Shown here piece after piece: positions 8,401-16,359 of a stretch of 64,000 bases of DNA. Source of the DNA: Cupriavidus pampae. Lineage in GTDB: Bacteria; Pseudomonadota; Gammaproteobacteria; Burkholderiales; Burkholderiaceae. Made by a program: the position numbers and the translations under genes. The DNA lies in contig NZ_CAJZAG010000011.1 in the NCBI RefSeq assembly GCF_914271485.1, forward strand, positions 62,001 to 126,000, in the 5' to 3' direction. Each line of letters begins with the position of its first letter. Position 1 is the stretch's first letter. The notes below the pieces were generated by a model. That model searched no databases, was not told the DNA's origin, and saw only the letters and a program-made list of their open reading frames with translations.

Positions 8401-10979
8401 ATGCGCTGCCAGATCTCCTCGTACTCGTTGCGCAGCAACGCCTCGTCGGGACGCTCGGTCCAGTCGATGCCAACGTGCCGAAGAAACGCGAGGCAGACGC
8501 CGATCGCGTCCCCATGACGCTCGAGCAGCAGATACACATCCACCTGCCAGCAGGCGACGCGCGCACGCTCGGCCGTCGTCGCCGCATGGGTGGAGAGCAC
8601 CGCGAAGCGCGCCTCCGCCACCTGTAACTGACCGGTGAGGAACTCGCATTCGGCGCGGCCGCATTCCAGCGCGAACATCAGCTCGTGACGGCGCGTCCAG
8701 TCGGCAGCCTCCATCAGGCCTGCCCCGGTGGTCAGATACGTGAGCGCGGAAACGTGCGCCGCGGAGGCCCTGGCGCGTCGTCCCGCGCGCAGGTTGAACT
8801 CCGCCAGAGACTCCCGCTCGTCCGCGTCGGTCATGCAGGCAGCGCCGCGGTTGAGCTGTGAGACGATCTCGAAGATCGCCTCACCGCGCCGCGCGCGCGG
8901 CGTATGCACGGCCAGCAACCGCCCGATCCGCAAATGCGCCTGCGTGCGCTCGAACTCCGGCATTAGCGAATACGTGGCTTCGTGAATGCGGTCGTGCGCA
9001 AACGCGTAGCTATCGTCGATACGCTCCACCAGCTCCTGCCGCACGCCTTCCCATAGCGCGGCATGGACCTCCGCCTCGGACACATCGAGCATCAACGCCA
9101 GCGTCGTGACATCGGCAACGTGACCCAGGCACGCAAGCTGCCGCAGAGCATGCAGGGTGCCTTCCGGCACGCGCGCCAGCTTGCCGACCATCAGGTCCAC
9201 TACGTTGTCGGTGTACCCCTTCGCGTGGATCTGGCTCGCATCCCAGCGCCATTGCCGCGTCTCGTGATCGAACACCAGCAGCGCCTCGTCGACGAGTGAT
9301 TGCAGGAACTGGATCACGAAGAACGGATTGCCGGCCGTCCGATCGCGGATCAGTCGCGCCAGCGGCCGCATCTCCGCGCAGGTGGTATGCATGGACTCCG
9401 CCAGCAACTGCTCGATATGCGTGCTGCCGAGCGGCGTCAGGCGCAGCTCCGTCACCCGGACACACGCACTGCGGATGGCCCGCAGGGTTGCACACAGCGG
9501 ATGCCCCGCCTCCATGTCGTGATGTCGAAAGGTGCCGACGATCATCACATGCCGCAGGTCGGCATGCGTGAGCAGATCCTCCAGCAGATCCAGCGTGGCC
9601 ACATCGAGCCATTGCAGGTCGTCGAGCACCAGCGCCAGCGGATGCTCGGGGCGCGCGAACACGCCGATAAAGCGGCGCAGCACCTGCCGGAAGCGCTGCT
9701 GCGACTGCTGGGCGCCAAGTTCCGGGACCGGTGGTGGCTCGCCGATTACCAGCTTGAGTTCGGGAATCAGATCCGTCACCAGCACCGCATTGAGATCCAG
9801 CGCCTCCAGCAACGCATCGCGCCATGTCGCCAGCCGCGCATCGGACATGCCAAGCAACGCGCGCACGAGCCCGTGAAACGCCTGCACCAGCGTGGCGTAG
9901 GGGATATTGCGCTGGTACTGATCGAACTTGCCGGCTGCGAGCAGCCCTCGCTGAGGCACCAGCACCTTGTGCAGTTCGTTGATCACGGAAGACTTGCCAA
10001 TACCCGAGTAACCCGACACCAGCACCATCTCCGGGAGGCCGCTCTCGCAGACACGCGCGAACGTGGCACCCAGGGCCTCCACCTCGCGCTCGCGCCCATA
10101 CAGTTTCTCGGGGATCATCAACCGGTCCGGCGTGCCGTAGGTATCGAGCGGAAACGGCTCGATCCTGCGATGGCGCCGCCATGCCGTCAGGCAATGACGC
10201 AGATCGTGCTCGAGTCCGGCCGCGGTCTGGTAGCGTTGCTCGGCCGTTTTCGCCAGCAGCTTCATGACGATGTCGGAGATCGCGGCGGGCACCGCGCCTA
10301 CGCGCTCGCCCGGCGGCACCGGTTGCCGCGCGATATGGCAATGTACCCACTCCATCGCATCCGCCGCCTGAAACGGCAACACCCCAGTCAGCAACTGATA
10401 GAAGGTCACGCCAAGCGCGTAGAGATCGCTGCGCGAGTCGATCGACCGGTTCATCCGTCCGGTCTGCTCGGGTGCCATATACGCGAGCGAGCCCGCGATC
10501 GTCTCCGGCAGCTCCGGCAGCTGGCGCTCGCGCGGCAGTCGAGACGCCAGCCCAAAGCCGGTCAGGCGCGTACCGCCATCGGCGCAATGCACCAGAAAGT
10601 GCGCGGGCTTGATGTCCTTGTGGACGAGGCCACGCTGATGCAGCTTGCTCACCACACCTGCCATGCCGATGGCCAGTTGCAGGAATTGCTCGGGCTCGGG
10701 CATCGCGGCGTCGAACCACGCCAGCGGCATGCCACCGGGATCCTCGAGCACCAGCTGGCTGCGGCCCCCTTCACGCATCAGGCTCAGCGGTCTTGCCGCC
10801 CAGGCGGAGTCGAGATCGTCCTTGAGCGCGAACTCATGCGCGAGGCGATCGAGACTCGCCGGTAGCGGGCGCTCCGCCGCCGAGCGCACGATCAGCACGC
10901 TGTGCGCGGCTTCGGGCGCCGATTGTCGGCAGAACACGCGTTCGCCATCATCCCACAGGGTCTCGAGTCGGATTGCCAT
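5418..10979 (-). CDS. Kinase-like/AAA-type ATPase/GAF/PAS/sensor histidine kinase, multidomain
   Basis: A giant cytoplasmic sensor of 1853 residues. In order it has: a Ser/Thr-kinase-like domain (about 1-270, HKDIKPAH at 120-127, GFG at 141-143); a STAND/AAA-like ATPase (Walker A GYSGIGKSS near 325, Walker B LVLDDLQWLD); a long helical middle; a GAF domain (about 1300-1460); a PAS domain (about 1466-1563); and a histidine kinase with H-box SIAHEINQP near 1611, N-box NLIVNALEAM, and G-boxes DTGPGFG and GLGMGLAI. The kinase-like domain lacks the DFG Asp, the catalytic-loop Asn and an obvious VAIK lysine, so it is probably a pseudokinase. A 12-bp tandem repeat sits in the ATP lid. No transmembrane segment is evident. 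It lies 37 bp after a LysR gene, and the FixJ-type regulator at 12244-12912 is its likely partner. Confidence 0.92.
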   Translation of the reverse strand: MAIRLETLWDDGERVFCRQSAPEAAHSVLIVRSAAERPLPASLDRLAHEFALKDDLDSAWAARPLSLMREGGRSQLVLEDPGGMPLAWFDAAMPEPEQFLQLAIGMAGVVSKLHQRGLVHKDIKPAHFLVHCADGGTRLTGFGLASRLPRERQLPELPETIAGSLAYMAPEQTGRMNRSIDSRSDLYALGVTFYQLLTGVLPFQAADAMEWVHCHIARQPVPPGERVGAVPAAISDIVMKLLAKTAEQRYQTAAGLEHDLRHCLTAWRRHRRIEPFPLDTYGTPDRLMIPEKLYGREREVEALGATFARVCESGLPEMVLVSGYSGIGKSSVINELHKVLVPQRGLLAAGKFDQYQRNIPYATLVQAFHGLVRALLGMSDARLATWRDALLEALDLNAVLVTDLIPELKLVIGEPPPVPELGAQQSQQRFRQVLRRFIGVFARPEHPLALVLDDLQWLDVATLDLLEDLLTHADLRHVMIVGTFRHHDMEAGHPLCATLRAIRSACVRVTELRLTPLGSTHIEQLLAESMHTTCAEMRPLARLIRDRTAGNPFFVIQFLQSLVDEALLVFDHETRQWRWDASQIHAKGYTDNVVDLMVGKLARVPEGTLHALRQLACLGHVADVTTLALMLDVSEAEVHAALWEGVRQELVERIDDSYAFAHDRIHEATYSLMPEFERTQAHLRIGRLLAVHTPRARRGEAIFEIVSQLNRGAACMTDADERESLAEFNLRAGRRARASAAHVSALTYLTTGAGLMEAADWTRRHELMFALECGRAECEFLTGQLQVAEARFAVLSTHAATTAERARVACWQVDVYLLLERHGDAIGVCLAFLRHVGIDWTERPDEALLRNEYEEIWQRIGERSIEDLIDLPPMADEVAIATLEVLASLFSPALLAHGNLAGLTICKAVNLSLAHGNGEASCVAYANFPRIAGRLFGDYAVGFRFGQLGCELVRRYGCERHAARTHLSYSLFVARWTQPMRECTDRLRDAFETALRIGDVPRGGFACNSLVSTQLYMGESLSIIEAEARRGIEHASKAQFRLVVDFLGQQLALIRTLRGVTPRFGHFDDEDVNEAEMEARLSEGSPIRACWYWIRKLQARYLAGDHWAAMAAASHAQSLLWISHGFIEEAEYTFYAALVGVARYDVIAVEDRRRQLGLIQVLRAKLQTWATHCTENFASQTALVTAEVARIEGRVAEAELHYEHAIRLARDGGLIHIEALANELASRFYAARGLAKIARVYMQDARHGYLCWGADGKVRQLEAQHAYLRAEARAPTSTHTIAAPVEHLDLGTVIKVSQAVSGEIVPDKLVALILRTAIEQAGAERGLLILIDDDAHRMAAEATVGVDGIRLHHEEAEVTATMMPMSMLLQVLRTRESVLLDDASADPSFVADPYVRELRARSMLCLPLTNRAKLVGAIYLENNLMARVFDPCRVAVLKLVASQAAISLENARLYRDVAASEAKIRRLVESNIIGIIGWDSDGYILEANDVFLRMVGYAREELVSGRVRWRDLTPPEMLTLSERGLEEALRTGRAVPYEKEYIHKNGTRVPVIIGLATFGAESQQGVGFVLDLTERRRAEERVREGERRYREVQTELAHANRVATMGQLTASIAHEINQPIGATVTNAQAAMRWLKMAAPNRDEAMLALERIVKDGGRAADVLGRIRQLIRKGAPEKTAVAIDAAICEVIELTATEARRSGAVVTVRLGGNLPRVEGDRVALQQVLLNLIVNALEAMRGMEDGVRALDIAASAGDDGYVRVTVADTGPGFGLDEARAEGAGHAASFDANFDTNFDTNFDTIFAAFYTTKPTGLGMGLAICRSIIDSHGGQLWASHNTPRGALMQFTLRACGDVA
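5586..5633. repeat. 12-bp tandem repeat inside the histidine kinase gene
   Basis: Four consecutive in-frame copies of GTCGAAGTTGGT/C on the plus strand. Read on the coding strand they give repeated Asn-Phe-Asp-Thr/Ala units between the G1 and G2 boxes of the ATPase domain, where family members normally read straight into IFEPFYTTK. Copies 1 and 2 are identical, copy 3 differs at one base and copy 4 at two. This suggests recent slippage expansion. Confidence 0.95.
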
Positions 10980-11016
10980 TGCTGATCGATGCGTTTCTTG
11001 ATAAACCGGCCGGCGC

Positions 11017-12021
11017 TCAGGGCCCGTTGACGCGTAGCTGTTCGGTCATGAAATCGACGAACACGCGCACGCGCATGGGCAGATGCTCTCGGCAGGGGTA
11101 GCAGATGTAATGCCAGCGATCGCGCGGGGCATGCGCCGCCAGCGTGGTCACCAGTTCGCCGCGCGCAATATGCTCCCGGACCTGATGCGCAGGAAGTTGG
11201 GCAAGGCCACGGCCGTCCAGCACCGCTCTCAGCACGACCGCGGCATCGTTGAACGTCAGCCGGCCAGTTGGCAAATGCCGTGCGTTGCGCCCGTCCGCGT
11301 CGAAGTGCCACGGCAGCATCCGTCCGGACGAGAGCCGCAGGTTGATGCAATCGTGCCGCGCCAGTTCCTCCGGCGTCTCGGGCAAACCGCGCGACTGTGC
11401 ATACGACGGCGCCACGCAGACCATCATGTCCATCGGCGCGAGACGCCGCGCGATGATGCTCGAGTCCTCCAGACAACCATCGCGAAACGCGATATCGATG
11501 CGGCCGGCGGACAGATCCACCGGCTCGTCATCGAGTTGCAGCTCCACCGCCACGTCCGGGTAGAGATCGAAGAACTTCAGCAGCAACGGCGTCACCACCT
11601 CGCGCCCGAAGCGCACCCCGGACGACACGCGTAGCAATCCACGCGGCGGTCCATGGCGCAGGTCGAGCATGTCGTTGACCGCGCCGACGATCTGCGTCAC
11701 GCCTTCGTTGCAATGCCTGAAGAAACGTTCGCCCTCGCGCGTCAGACTGGTGGAGCGCGTGGTCCGCAGGAATAGTCGCGTGCGCAATTGCTCTTCCAGC
11801 CGCTGCACGCTGCGCGACACCGCCGAGCGACCGATGCCGAGGCGCTCCGCGGCCCGCGCGAAGTTGCCCTCGGCCGCCACAGCCATGAACGCGATGATGC
11901 TCGCGTAGCTCGTCGTCAGGCAACTGGACAGGCCATCGTGGTCTGGCAATCGCCGCGCGGCCGCCGCATGCAAAGGCAGGCCGGCGTGACTGGTTCGAGG
12001 GGACAGGCTCGGTAGATTCAT
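11017..12021 (-). CDS. LysR-family transcriptional regulator
   Basis: LysR regulator of about 334 residues. Its winged helix is preceded by an unusually long N-terminal extension of roughly 40 residues; the helix-turn-helix region reads NFARAAERLGIGRSAVSRSVQRLEEQL. The effector domain follows (LLRVSSGVRFGREVVTPLLLKFFDLYPDVAVEL). I prefer the ATG at 12021, preceded by GGAG, over the far-upstream ATG at 12144. It is followed 37 bp later by the multidomain histidine kinase on the same strand, an uncommon pairing that may co-express a one-component and a two-component regulator. Confidence 0.88.
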   Translation of the reverse strand: MNLPSLSPRTSHAGLPLHAAAARRLPDHDGLSSCLTTSYASIIAFMAVAAEGNFARAAERLGIGRSAVSRSVQRLEEQLRTRLFLRTTRSTSLTREGERFFRHCNEGVTQIVGAVNDMLDLRHGPPRGLLRVSSGVRFGREVVTPLLLKFFDLYPDVAVELQLDDEPVDLSAGRIDIAFRDGCLEDSSIIARRLAPMDMMVCVAPSYAQSRGLPETPEELARHDCINLRLSSGRMLPWHFDADGRNARHLPTGRLTFNDAAVVLRAVLDGRGLAQLPAHQVREHIARGELVTTLAAHAPRDRWHYICYPCREHLPMRVRVFVDFMTEQLRVNGP

Positions 12022-12199
12022 CGGTGACTCCGGAATGTTGCGTCGGGCGCGGCAACGGGTCGCGAGATGCGGCGATGGATAGAAGCCGATCTCAACGCCG
12101 CAACCGCATGCCCGCCGTGACGCAAGAGTAGGGGCACACGACATGCCGACACCATTCTTCGGAGGTCTGACGCCAGGTTCTACATCCGCATGCGGGGGT

Positions 12200-12213
12200 C
12201 ATACGACGGTATG
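12200..12213. promoter_or_regulatory. CATAC-gacg-GTATG palindrome upstream of the LysR/kinase operon
   Basis: A 5-bp perfect inverted repeat with a 4-bp spacer, preceded by GT. A related sequence, GTCATACTTTC read on the minus strand, lies at 13004-13014 in the response regulator promoter. A shared GTCATAC element before both transcription units fits the FixJ-type regulator binding both, but this is inferred from two copies only. Confidence 0.35.
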
Positions 12214-12243
12214 GGGGAACACCGCCCCGCCGGCAACGCGCGG

Positions 12244-12912
12244 TCACTCAGGGGACTGCGCGGGCAGGTCCAGCAACTGTGCCTTCTTGACGAGTTCCGC
12301 AATCGAACGGGCCGCCATCTTCCTCATCACCTGTCCGCGGTGAATCTTGACCGTGACCTCGCTCACGCTCAACTGCGCGGCGATCTGCTTGTTCATCATG
12401 CCGGTAACGACGAGCCGCATGACATCGCGCTCGCGCGGCGTCAGCGCGTCATAGCCGGCACGCAGCACGGCCGTCGCCTTGTCCGCCGCCAGCCGCTCGC
12501 TGTCGCGCGCCAGCGCGCTGGCCACCGCATCGAGCATGTCCTGATCGCGAAACGGCTTGGAGAAGAAGTCGACGGCGCCGGCCTTCATCGCCTTGACCGT
12601 CATCGCGATGTCGCCATAGCCGGTGACAAACACGATGGGCATATGCACGCCGTTGCGCGCGATGTACTCCTGAAAAGCCAGACCGCTCTCGCCGCGCAAC
12701 CTGACGTCGAGAATCAGGCAGCTCGGCACCGGGGCCTTGGGGTGCGCCAGGAATTCCTGTGCCGACTCGAACGTTGCCACCCGTAAGCCGTTCGAACGAA
12801 GCAGCGCATCGAGCGACAGACGCATCGACTCGTCATCGTCGATGACATAGACCATCCACTCCCGGGGATCATGCGACGGTGGGACAAAAGTGGACTGGGA
12901 CCACGAACTCAT
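12244..12912 (-). CDS. FixJ/NarL-type response regulator
   Basis: A 222-residue response regulator. The receiver domain (about 20-135) has the acidic cluster VIDDDE, phospho-acceptor Asp in LILDVRL, Thr in FVTGYGD and Lys in FFSKPF. The C-terminal LuxR-type helix-turn-helix reads LTPRERDVMRLVVTG and KQIAAQLSVSEVTVKIHRGQ. The ATG at 12912 follows AAGGAAG. The nearest sensor is the multidomain histidine kinase two genes downstream on the same strand, so the pair probably forms a two-component system. The signal is unknown. Confidence 0.93.
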   Translation of the reverse strand: MSSWSQSTFVPPSHDPREWMVYVIDDDESMRLSLDALLRSNGLRVATFESAQEFLAHPKAPVPSCLILDVRLRGESGLAFQEYIARNGVHMPIVFVTGYGDIAMTVKAMKAGAVDFFSKPFRDQDMLDAVASALARDSERLAADKATAVLRAGYDALTPRERDVMRLVVTGMMNKQIAAQLSVSEVTVKIHRGQVMRKMAARSIAELVKKAQLLDLPAQSPE

Positions 12913-13065
12913 CTTGCTTCCTTACGGCCGGTTGCGACATTGCCACGGGCACCCTAGCATCACGGCCGACCGCCTCGCAAGCATCATTCCGCTCCCGTAA
13001 GACGAAAGTATGACGACATCATGCCTGTGCCATTCCGGAGCCTGGCATCGTGGCCGGAACTCGTG

Positions 13066-13106
13066 TTTAATGCCATTTCCACTCAGCACTTAATTCCGTT
13101 TAATGC
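13066..13106. promoter_or_regulatory. TTTAATGC repeats before the LysR gene
   Basis: TTTAATGC occurs at 13066-13073 and again at 13099-13106, where it overlaps the ATG of the LysR gene. The reverse-complement core GCATTAA recurs downstream of the same gene, before the DSD1-like gene. A site over its own start codon suggests autorepression. Confidence 0.45.
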
Positions 13107-14026
13107 TCAGCCTCGATGATCTGCGCCTGATTCGCGCCGTGGGCGCGTCCCCGTCGCTCGCCGCCGCGGCGCAGTTGCTCGACCTGACGCCGCCTGCGGT
13201 AACGGTGCGTCTGCAGCGAATGGAGGCGCGGCTCGGTGTGCGGCTTGCGGTGCGGCAGTCGCGCGGCATCGCCCTGACCGACGAGGGTCATCGTCTGCAT
13301 CAGGAGGCCATCGAATTGCTCGACCGCATGGAAGCGCTGCCGGCGCGCATCTCGGGCCGCGATGGCGAGATGCGCGGCAAGCTGCGCATCGTGGCGCCAT
13401 TCGGCTTCGGCAGAAAGCACATCGCGCCGATCGTGCGCGACTTTCATCGCCAGCACCGCGAACTCGAGGTGTCGCTGCATTTGTCCGAGAGCCCACTGTC
13501 CGACGGGTCCGGCGCCGACCTCGTGGTGACCATCGGCAAACTCAAGTCGTCGTCGTGGATTGCCCATCCGATTGCGCCGAACGATCGCATCTTGTGTGCC
13601 AGCGCGGCTTATGCCCGTCGCCTGACGGACCTCGAACATCCCGCCGATCTCACGCGCTATCCGTGCCTGTGCCTGCGCGAGAACGAGGAAGACGTGACGC
13701 GCTGGCGGTTCCTGCCCGGCCATGGCGGACAGGCCGATGCGCGCAAGGCGGTGACGATCCGTGTGTCGGGCATTCTCTCCACCAACGACGGCACGATCAT
13801 CTCGGACTGGGCGCTGGCCGGTCTCGGCATCGTGGAGCGGTCCGAGTGGGATGTGGCACCGCTGATCGCCGCAGGCAAGCTTGTCAGGCTGCTGCCGAAC
13901 TGGAGTCTGCCGGAAGCGCCGGTCATGGCGCTGCTGCCTTCGCGCACCGGCGTATCGTCGCGGCAGCGGGCTTTTCTCGACGCGTTGCGCGCCGCGCTGT
14001 CGCCGCCACCGTGGCGACGGGCCTAG
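13103..14026 (+). CDS. LysR-family transcriptional regulator
   Basis: A 307-residue LysR protein with a standard N-terminal winged helix (SPSLAAAAQLLDLTPPAVTVRLQRMEARLGVRL) and effector-binding domain starting at KLRIVAPFGFGRKHIAPIV. No ribosome-binding site is visible before the ATG at 13103, which lies in a repeated TTTAATGC box. The DSD1-like gene begins 108 bp downstream on the same strand, with three related boxes between them. It probably controls that enzyme gene and itself. Confidence 0.92.
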   Translation: MLSLDDLRLIRAVGASPSLAAAAQLLDLTPPAVTVRLQRMEARLGVRLAVRQSRGIALTDEGHRLHQEAIELLDRMEALPARISGRDGEMRGKLRIVAPFGFGRKHIAPIVRDFHRQHRELEVSLHLSESPLSDGSGADLVVTIGKLKSSSWIAHPIAPNDRILCASAAYARRLTDLEHPADLTRYPCLCLRENEEDVTRWRFLPGHGGQADARKAVTIRVSGILSTNDGTIISDWALAGLGIVERSEWDVAPLIAAGKLVRLLPNWSLPEAPVMALLPSRTGVSSRQRAFLDALRAALSPPPWRRA

Positions 14027-14030
14027 TTCA

Positions 14031-14070
14031 GCATTAAATACAACTAAACGAAGCATTCAATCGGCATTAA
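14031..14070. promoter_or_regulatory. Three GCATT(A/C)A boxes before the DSD1-like gene
   Basis: GCATTAA at 14031-14037, GCATTCA at 14053-14059 and GCATTAA at 14064-14070 lie in the gap before the PLP enzyme gene. They match, in the opposite orientation, the TTTAATGC boxes before the upstream LysR gene. Spacings of 22 and 11 bp, two turns and one turn of the helix, fit a LysR tetramer array. A short GGCGGT/ACCGCC hairpin at 14099-14125 follows in the leader. Confidence 0.45.
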
Positions 14071-14134
14071 CCACGGCAAGCTGCCGACGCTCTATAGTGG
14101 CGGTGTTGACTGAATATCTACCGCCCGCGACATC

Positions 14135-15265
14135 ATGAGCCTCGACACGCTGAACACCCCCGCCGCCCTGATCGACCTTGCCCGCATGCAGCGCAATATC
14201 GACCGCATGCAGACGCGCATGAACGCCCTTGGCGTCAGGTTCCGCCCGCACGTCAAGACGACCAAGTGCCGCGAAGTGGTGGAGGCGCAGATCGCGGCTG
14301 GCGCGCAGGGCATCACGGTCTCCACGCTGAAGGAAGCCGAGCAGTTTTTCGAAGCCGGCGTTCGCGACATCGTCTACGCGGTCGGCATGGCGCCGACCAA
14401 GCTTGCACAAGCGCTGGCGCTACGTCGCAAGGGTTGCGACCTCAAGATCGTGGCCGACAGCGTGCAGACCGCCGAAGCCATTGCCGCATTCGGACGCACG
14501 CATGGGGAAGCGTTCGATGTATGGATCGAGGTCGATGTGGATGGTCATCGCTCGGGCATTCCGCCGGAGAGCGATACCCTGCTCGAGGTCGGCCGTGTGC
14601 TGGCGGAGAGTGGCATGCGGCTGGGTGGCGTGATGGCGCACGCGGGCTCCAGCTACGACTACAACACGCACGAGGCGCTCGTGAAGATCGCGGAGCAGGA
14701 ACGCGCCGGCACCGTGCGCGCCGCCGACCGCCTGCGCGCGGCCGGTTTGCCGTGCGACGTGGTCAGTATCGGCTCCACGCCCACCGCACTCACCGCCGAA
14801 CAACTGGCGGGCGTGACCGAGGTACGCGCGGGGGTGTACGTGTTCTTCGATCTCGTCATGCACAACGTCGGCGTGTGCGAAACCGCCGACATCGCGCTGT
14901 CCGTACTCACGACCGTGATCGGACATCAGACCGACAAGGGCTGGGCCATCGTCGATGCTGGCTGGATGGCGATGAGCCGCGACCGCGGCACGCAACGCCA
15001 GCAGCATGACTTCGGCTATGGGCAGGTGTGCAACGAGAACGGTGCGCCGATCGACGGTTACACCATCAGCGGCGCCAACCAGGAACACGGCATCGTGTCG
15101 CGCACCGGGTCACCGGACCTCGAGATTGCCACCCGCTTCCCGATCGGCACGAAGCTGCGCATCCTGCCGAACCATGCGTGCGCAACGGGCGCGCAGCATC
15201 CCGAGTACCAGGCTGTCAGCGCGGATGGTTCGGTGCACACGTGGCCGCGCTTTTATGGCTGGTAA
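14135..15265 (+). CDS. D-serine dehydratase-like / D-threonine aldolase-like PLP enzyme (DSD1 family)
   Basis: Fold type III PLP enzyme of 376 residues. The N-terminal barrel carries the cofactor lysine in RPHVKTTKC (K41), and the C-terminal domain has the zinc ligands His and Cys in LPNHACATG (about 347 and 349). Known members act on D-3-hydroxyamino acids such as D-serine, D-threonine or 3-hydroxyaspartate, by dehydration or by aldol cleavage. The sequence does not settle which. The upstream LysR gene is its likely regulator. A Bug receptor gene ends only 20 bp away on the opposite strand. Confidence 0.88.
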   Translation: MSLDTLNTPAALIDLARMQRNIDRMQTRMNALGVRFRPHVKTTKCREVVEAQIAAGAQGITVSTLKEAEQFFEAGVRDIVYAVGMAPTKLAQALALRRKGCDLKIVADSVQTAEAIAAFGRTHGEAFDVWIEVDVDGHRSGIPPESDTLLEVGRVLAESGMRLGGVMAHAGSSYDYNTHEALVKIAEQERAGTVRAADRLRAAGLPCDVVSIGSTPTALTAEQLAGVTEVRAGVYVFFDLVMHNVGVCETADIALSVLTTVIGHQTDKGWAIVDAGWMAMSRDRGTQRQQHDFGYGQVCNENGAPIDGYTISGANQEHGIVSRTGSPDLEIATRFPIGTKLRILPNHACATGAQHPEYQAVSADGSVHTWPRFYGW

Positions 15266-15285
15266 CCCTCGCGGCCGGTAGCAGA

Positions 15286-16245
15286 TCAATCCGCCGTCGC
15301 GCCCGAACGCTTCACGACGGTCGCCCACTTCCGGATCTCGCCGTCGATAAACTTGCTGGTCTCGGCCGGCGTCAACGGCATTGGCTCCGAGCCGCGATCG
15401 GTGATGAACTTGCTTAGCTCGGGCGATTGCAACGCCTTCACGGCCTCCGTATTGAGCAGGCTGAGGGTCGCGGGCGGCGTGCCTGCCGGGGCCATCAGCA
15501 CGGCCCAGCCAAGCGCTTCGAAGCCCGCGACGCCTTCTTCGCGAACGGTCGGCACCGACTGTAGCTGCGGCACGCGCTTCGCCGTGGTCACCGCTAGCGG
15601 CACGGCCTTGCCAGTGTTGATCAACGGCATGGCGGCCGTCACGGAGTCCACCATCAGCGGGATCTGATTGCCGAGGAAGTCCGCCTGCGCGGGGCCGCTA
15701 CCCTTGTAGGGGATATGCACAATGAATACGCCCGCTTGTGCCTTCAGCATTTCCGCCGACAGATGCTGCGTGCCACCGATACCCGCACTCGCGTAGCTGT
15801 ACTTGCCCGGCGCGGCCTTGGCCTTGGCGATCAGTTCATGCAGAGACTTGAAGCCCGACTGCGGCGTGGCCAGAAACACCAGCGGCACCGAGAACACACC
15901 GGTTACGGGTGCAAAATCGTGCAGCGGATCGTAGTTGACCTTCTTGTAGAGCGTCTGATTGATGGCCATCGCGCTGCCACCCATCACGAGCGTGTAGCCA
16001 TCGGCCGGCGACTTGGCCGCGACCTCCATGCCGATATTGCCGCCCGCGCCCGCGCGGTTCTCCACGATGATCGACTGGCCAAGCTGCTTGCCGAGCTTCT
16101 CGGCGAGCGCGCGCGCGAAGATGTCGGTGGCCTGTCCCGGCGGGAATGGCACGATCAGCTTGATGGGTCGATCAGGATAGGCAGCGTGGGCAGTACCGGC
16201 GATGGTCAGCAGCAGCGCGGCGGCATGCAGGCGCGATGACTTCAA
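15286..16245 (-). CDS. Bug-family periplasmic solute receptor (TTG start)
   Basis: Third Bug receptor, about 319 residues. The signal peptide runs to GTAHA-AYPDRP, followed by IKLIVPFPPGQATDIFARAL and the ENRAGAGGNIGMEVA segment. No ATG lies near the signal peptide; the nearest in-frame ATG is far upstream. A TTG at 16245 sits six bases after GAGGAG and gives a normal lysine-containing signal peptide (LKSSRLHAA...), so I call a TTG start. It is convergent with the DSD1-like gene and divergent from an ABC exporter. Ligand unknown. Confidence 0.87.
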   Translation of the reverse strand: MKSSRLHAAALLLTIAGTAHAAYPDRPIKLIVPFPPGQATDIFARALAEKLGKQLGQSIIVENRAGAGGNIGMEVAAKSPADGYTLVMGGSAMAINQTLYKKVNYDPLHDFAPVTGVFSVPLVFLATPQSGFKSLHELIAKAKAAPGKYSYASAGIGGTQHLSAEMLKAQAGVFIVHIPYKGSGPAQADFLGNQIPLMVDSVTAAMPLINTGKAVPLAVTTAKRVPQLQSVPTVREEGVAGFEALGWAVLMAPAGTPPATLSLLNTEAVKALQSPELSKFITDRGSEPMPLTPAETSKFIDGEIRKWATVVKRSGATAD

Positions 16246-16359
16246 TGGAGTCTCCTCGAATGGTGGTCGTGATGCGACGTCTCTCGGTAACGTCTTGAAG
16301 AGAGAGGCTACCATAGAGGCCTTCATCCGGACCTTCACCCGAACAGGAGTGATGACTGC

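Noticed and set aside
9300..10865. Plus-strand frame of about 520 codons
   Set aside because: Antisense of the kinase and ATPase domains; same compositional bias and no recognisable motif.
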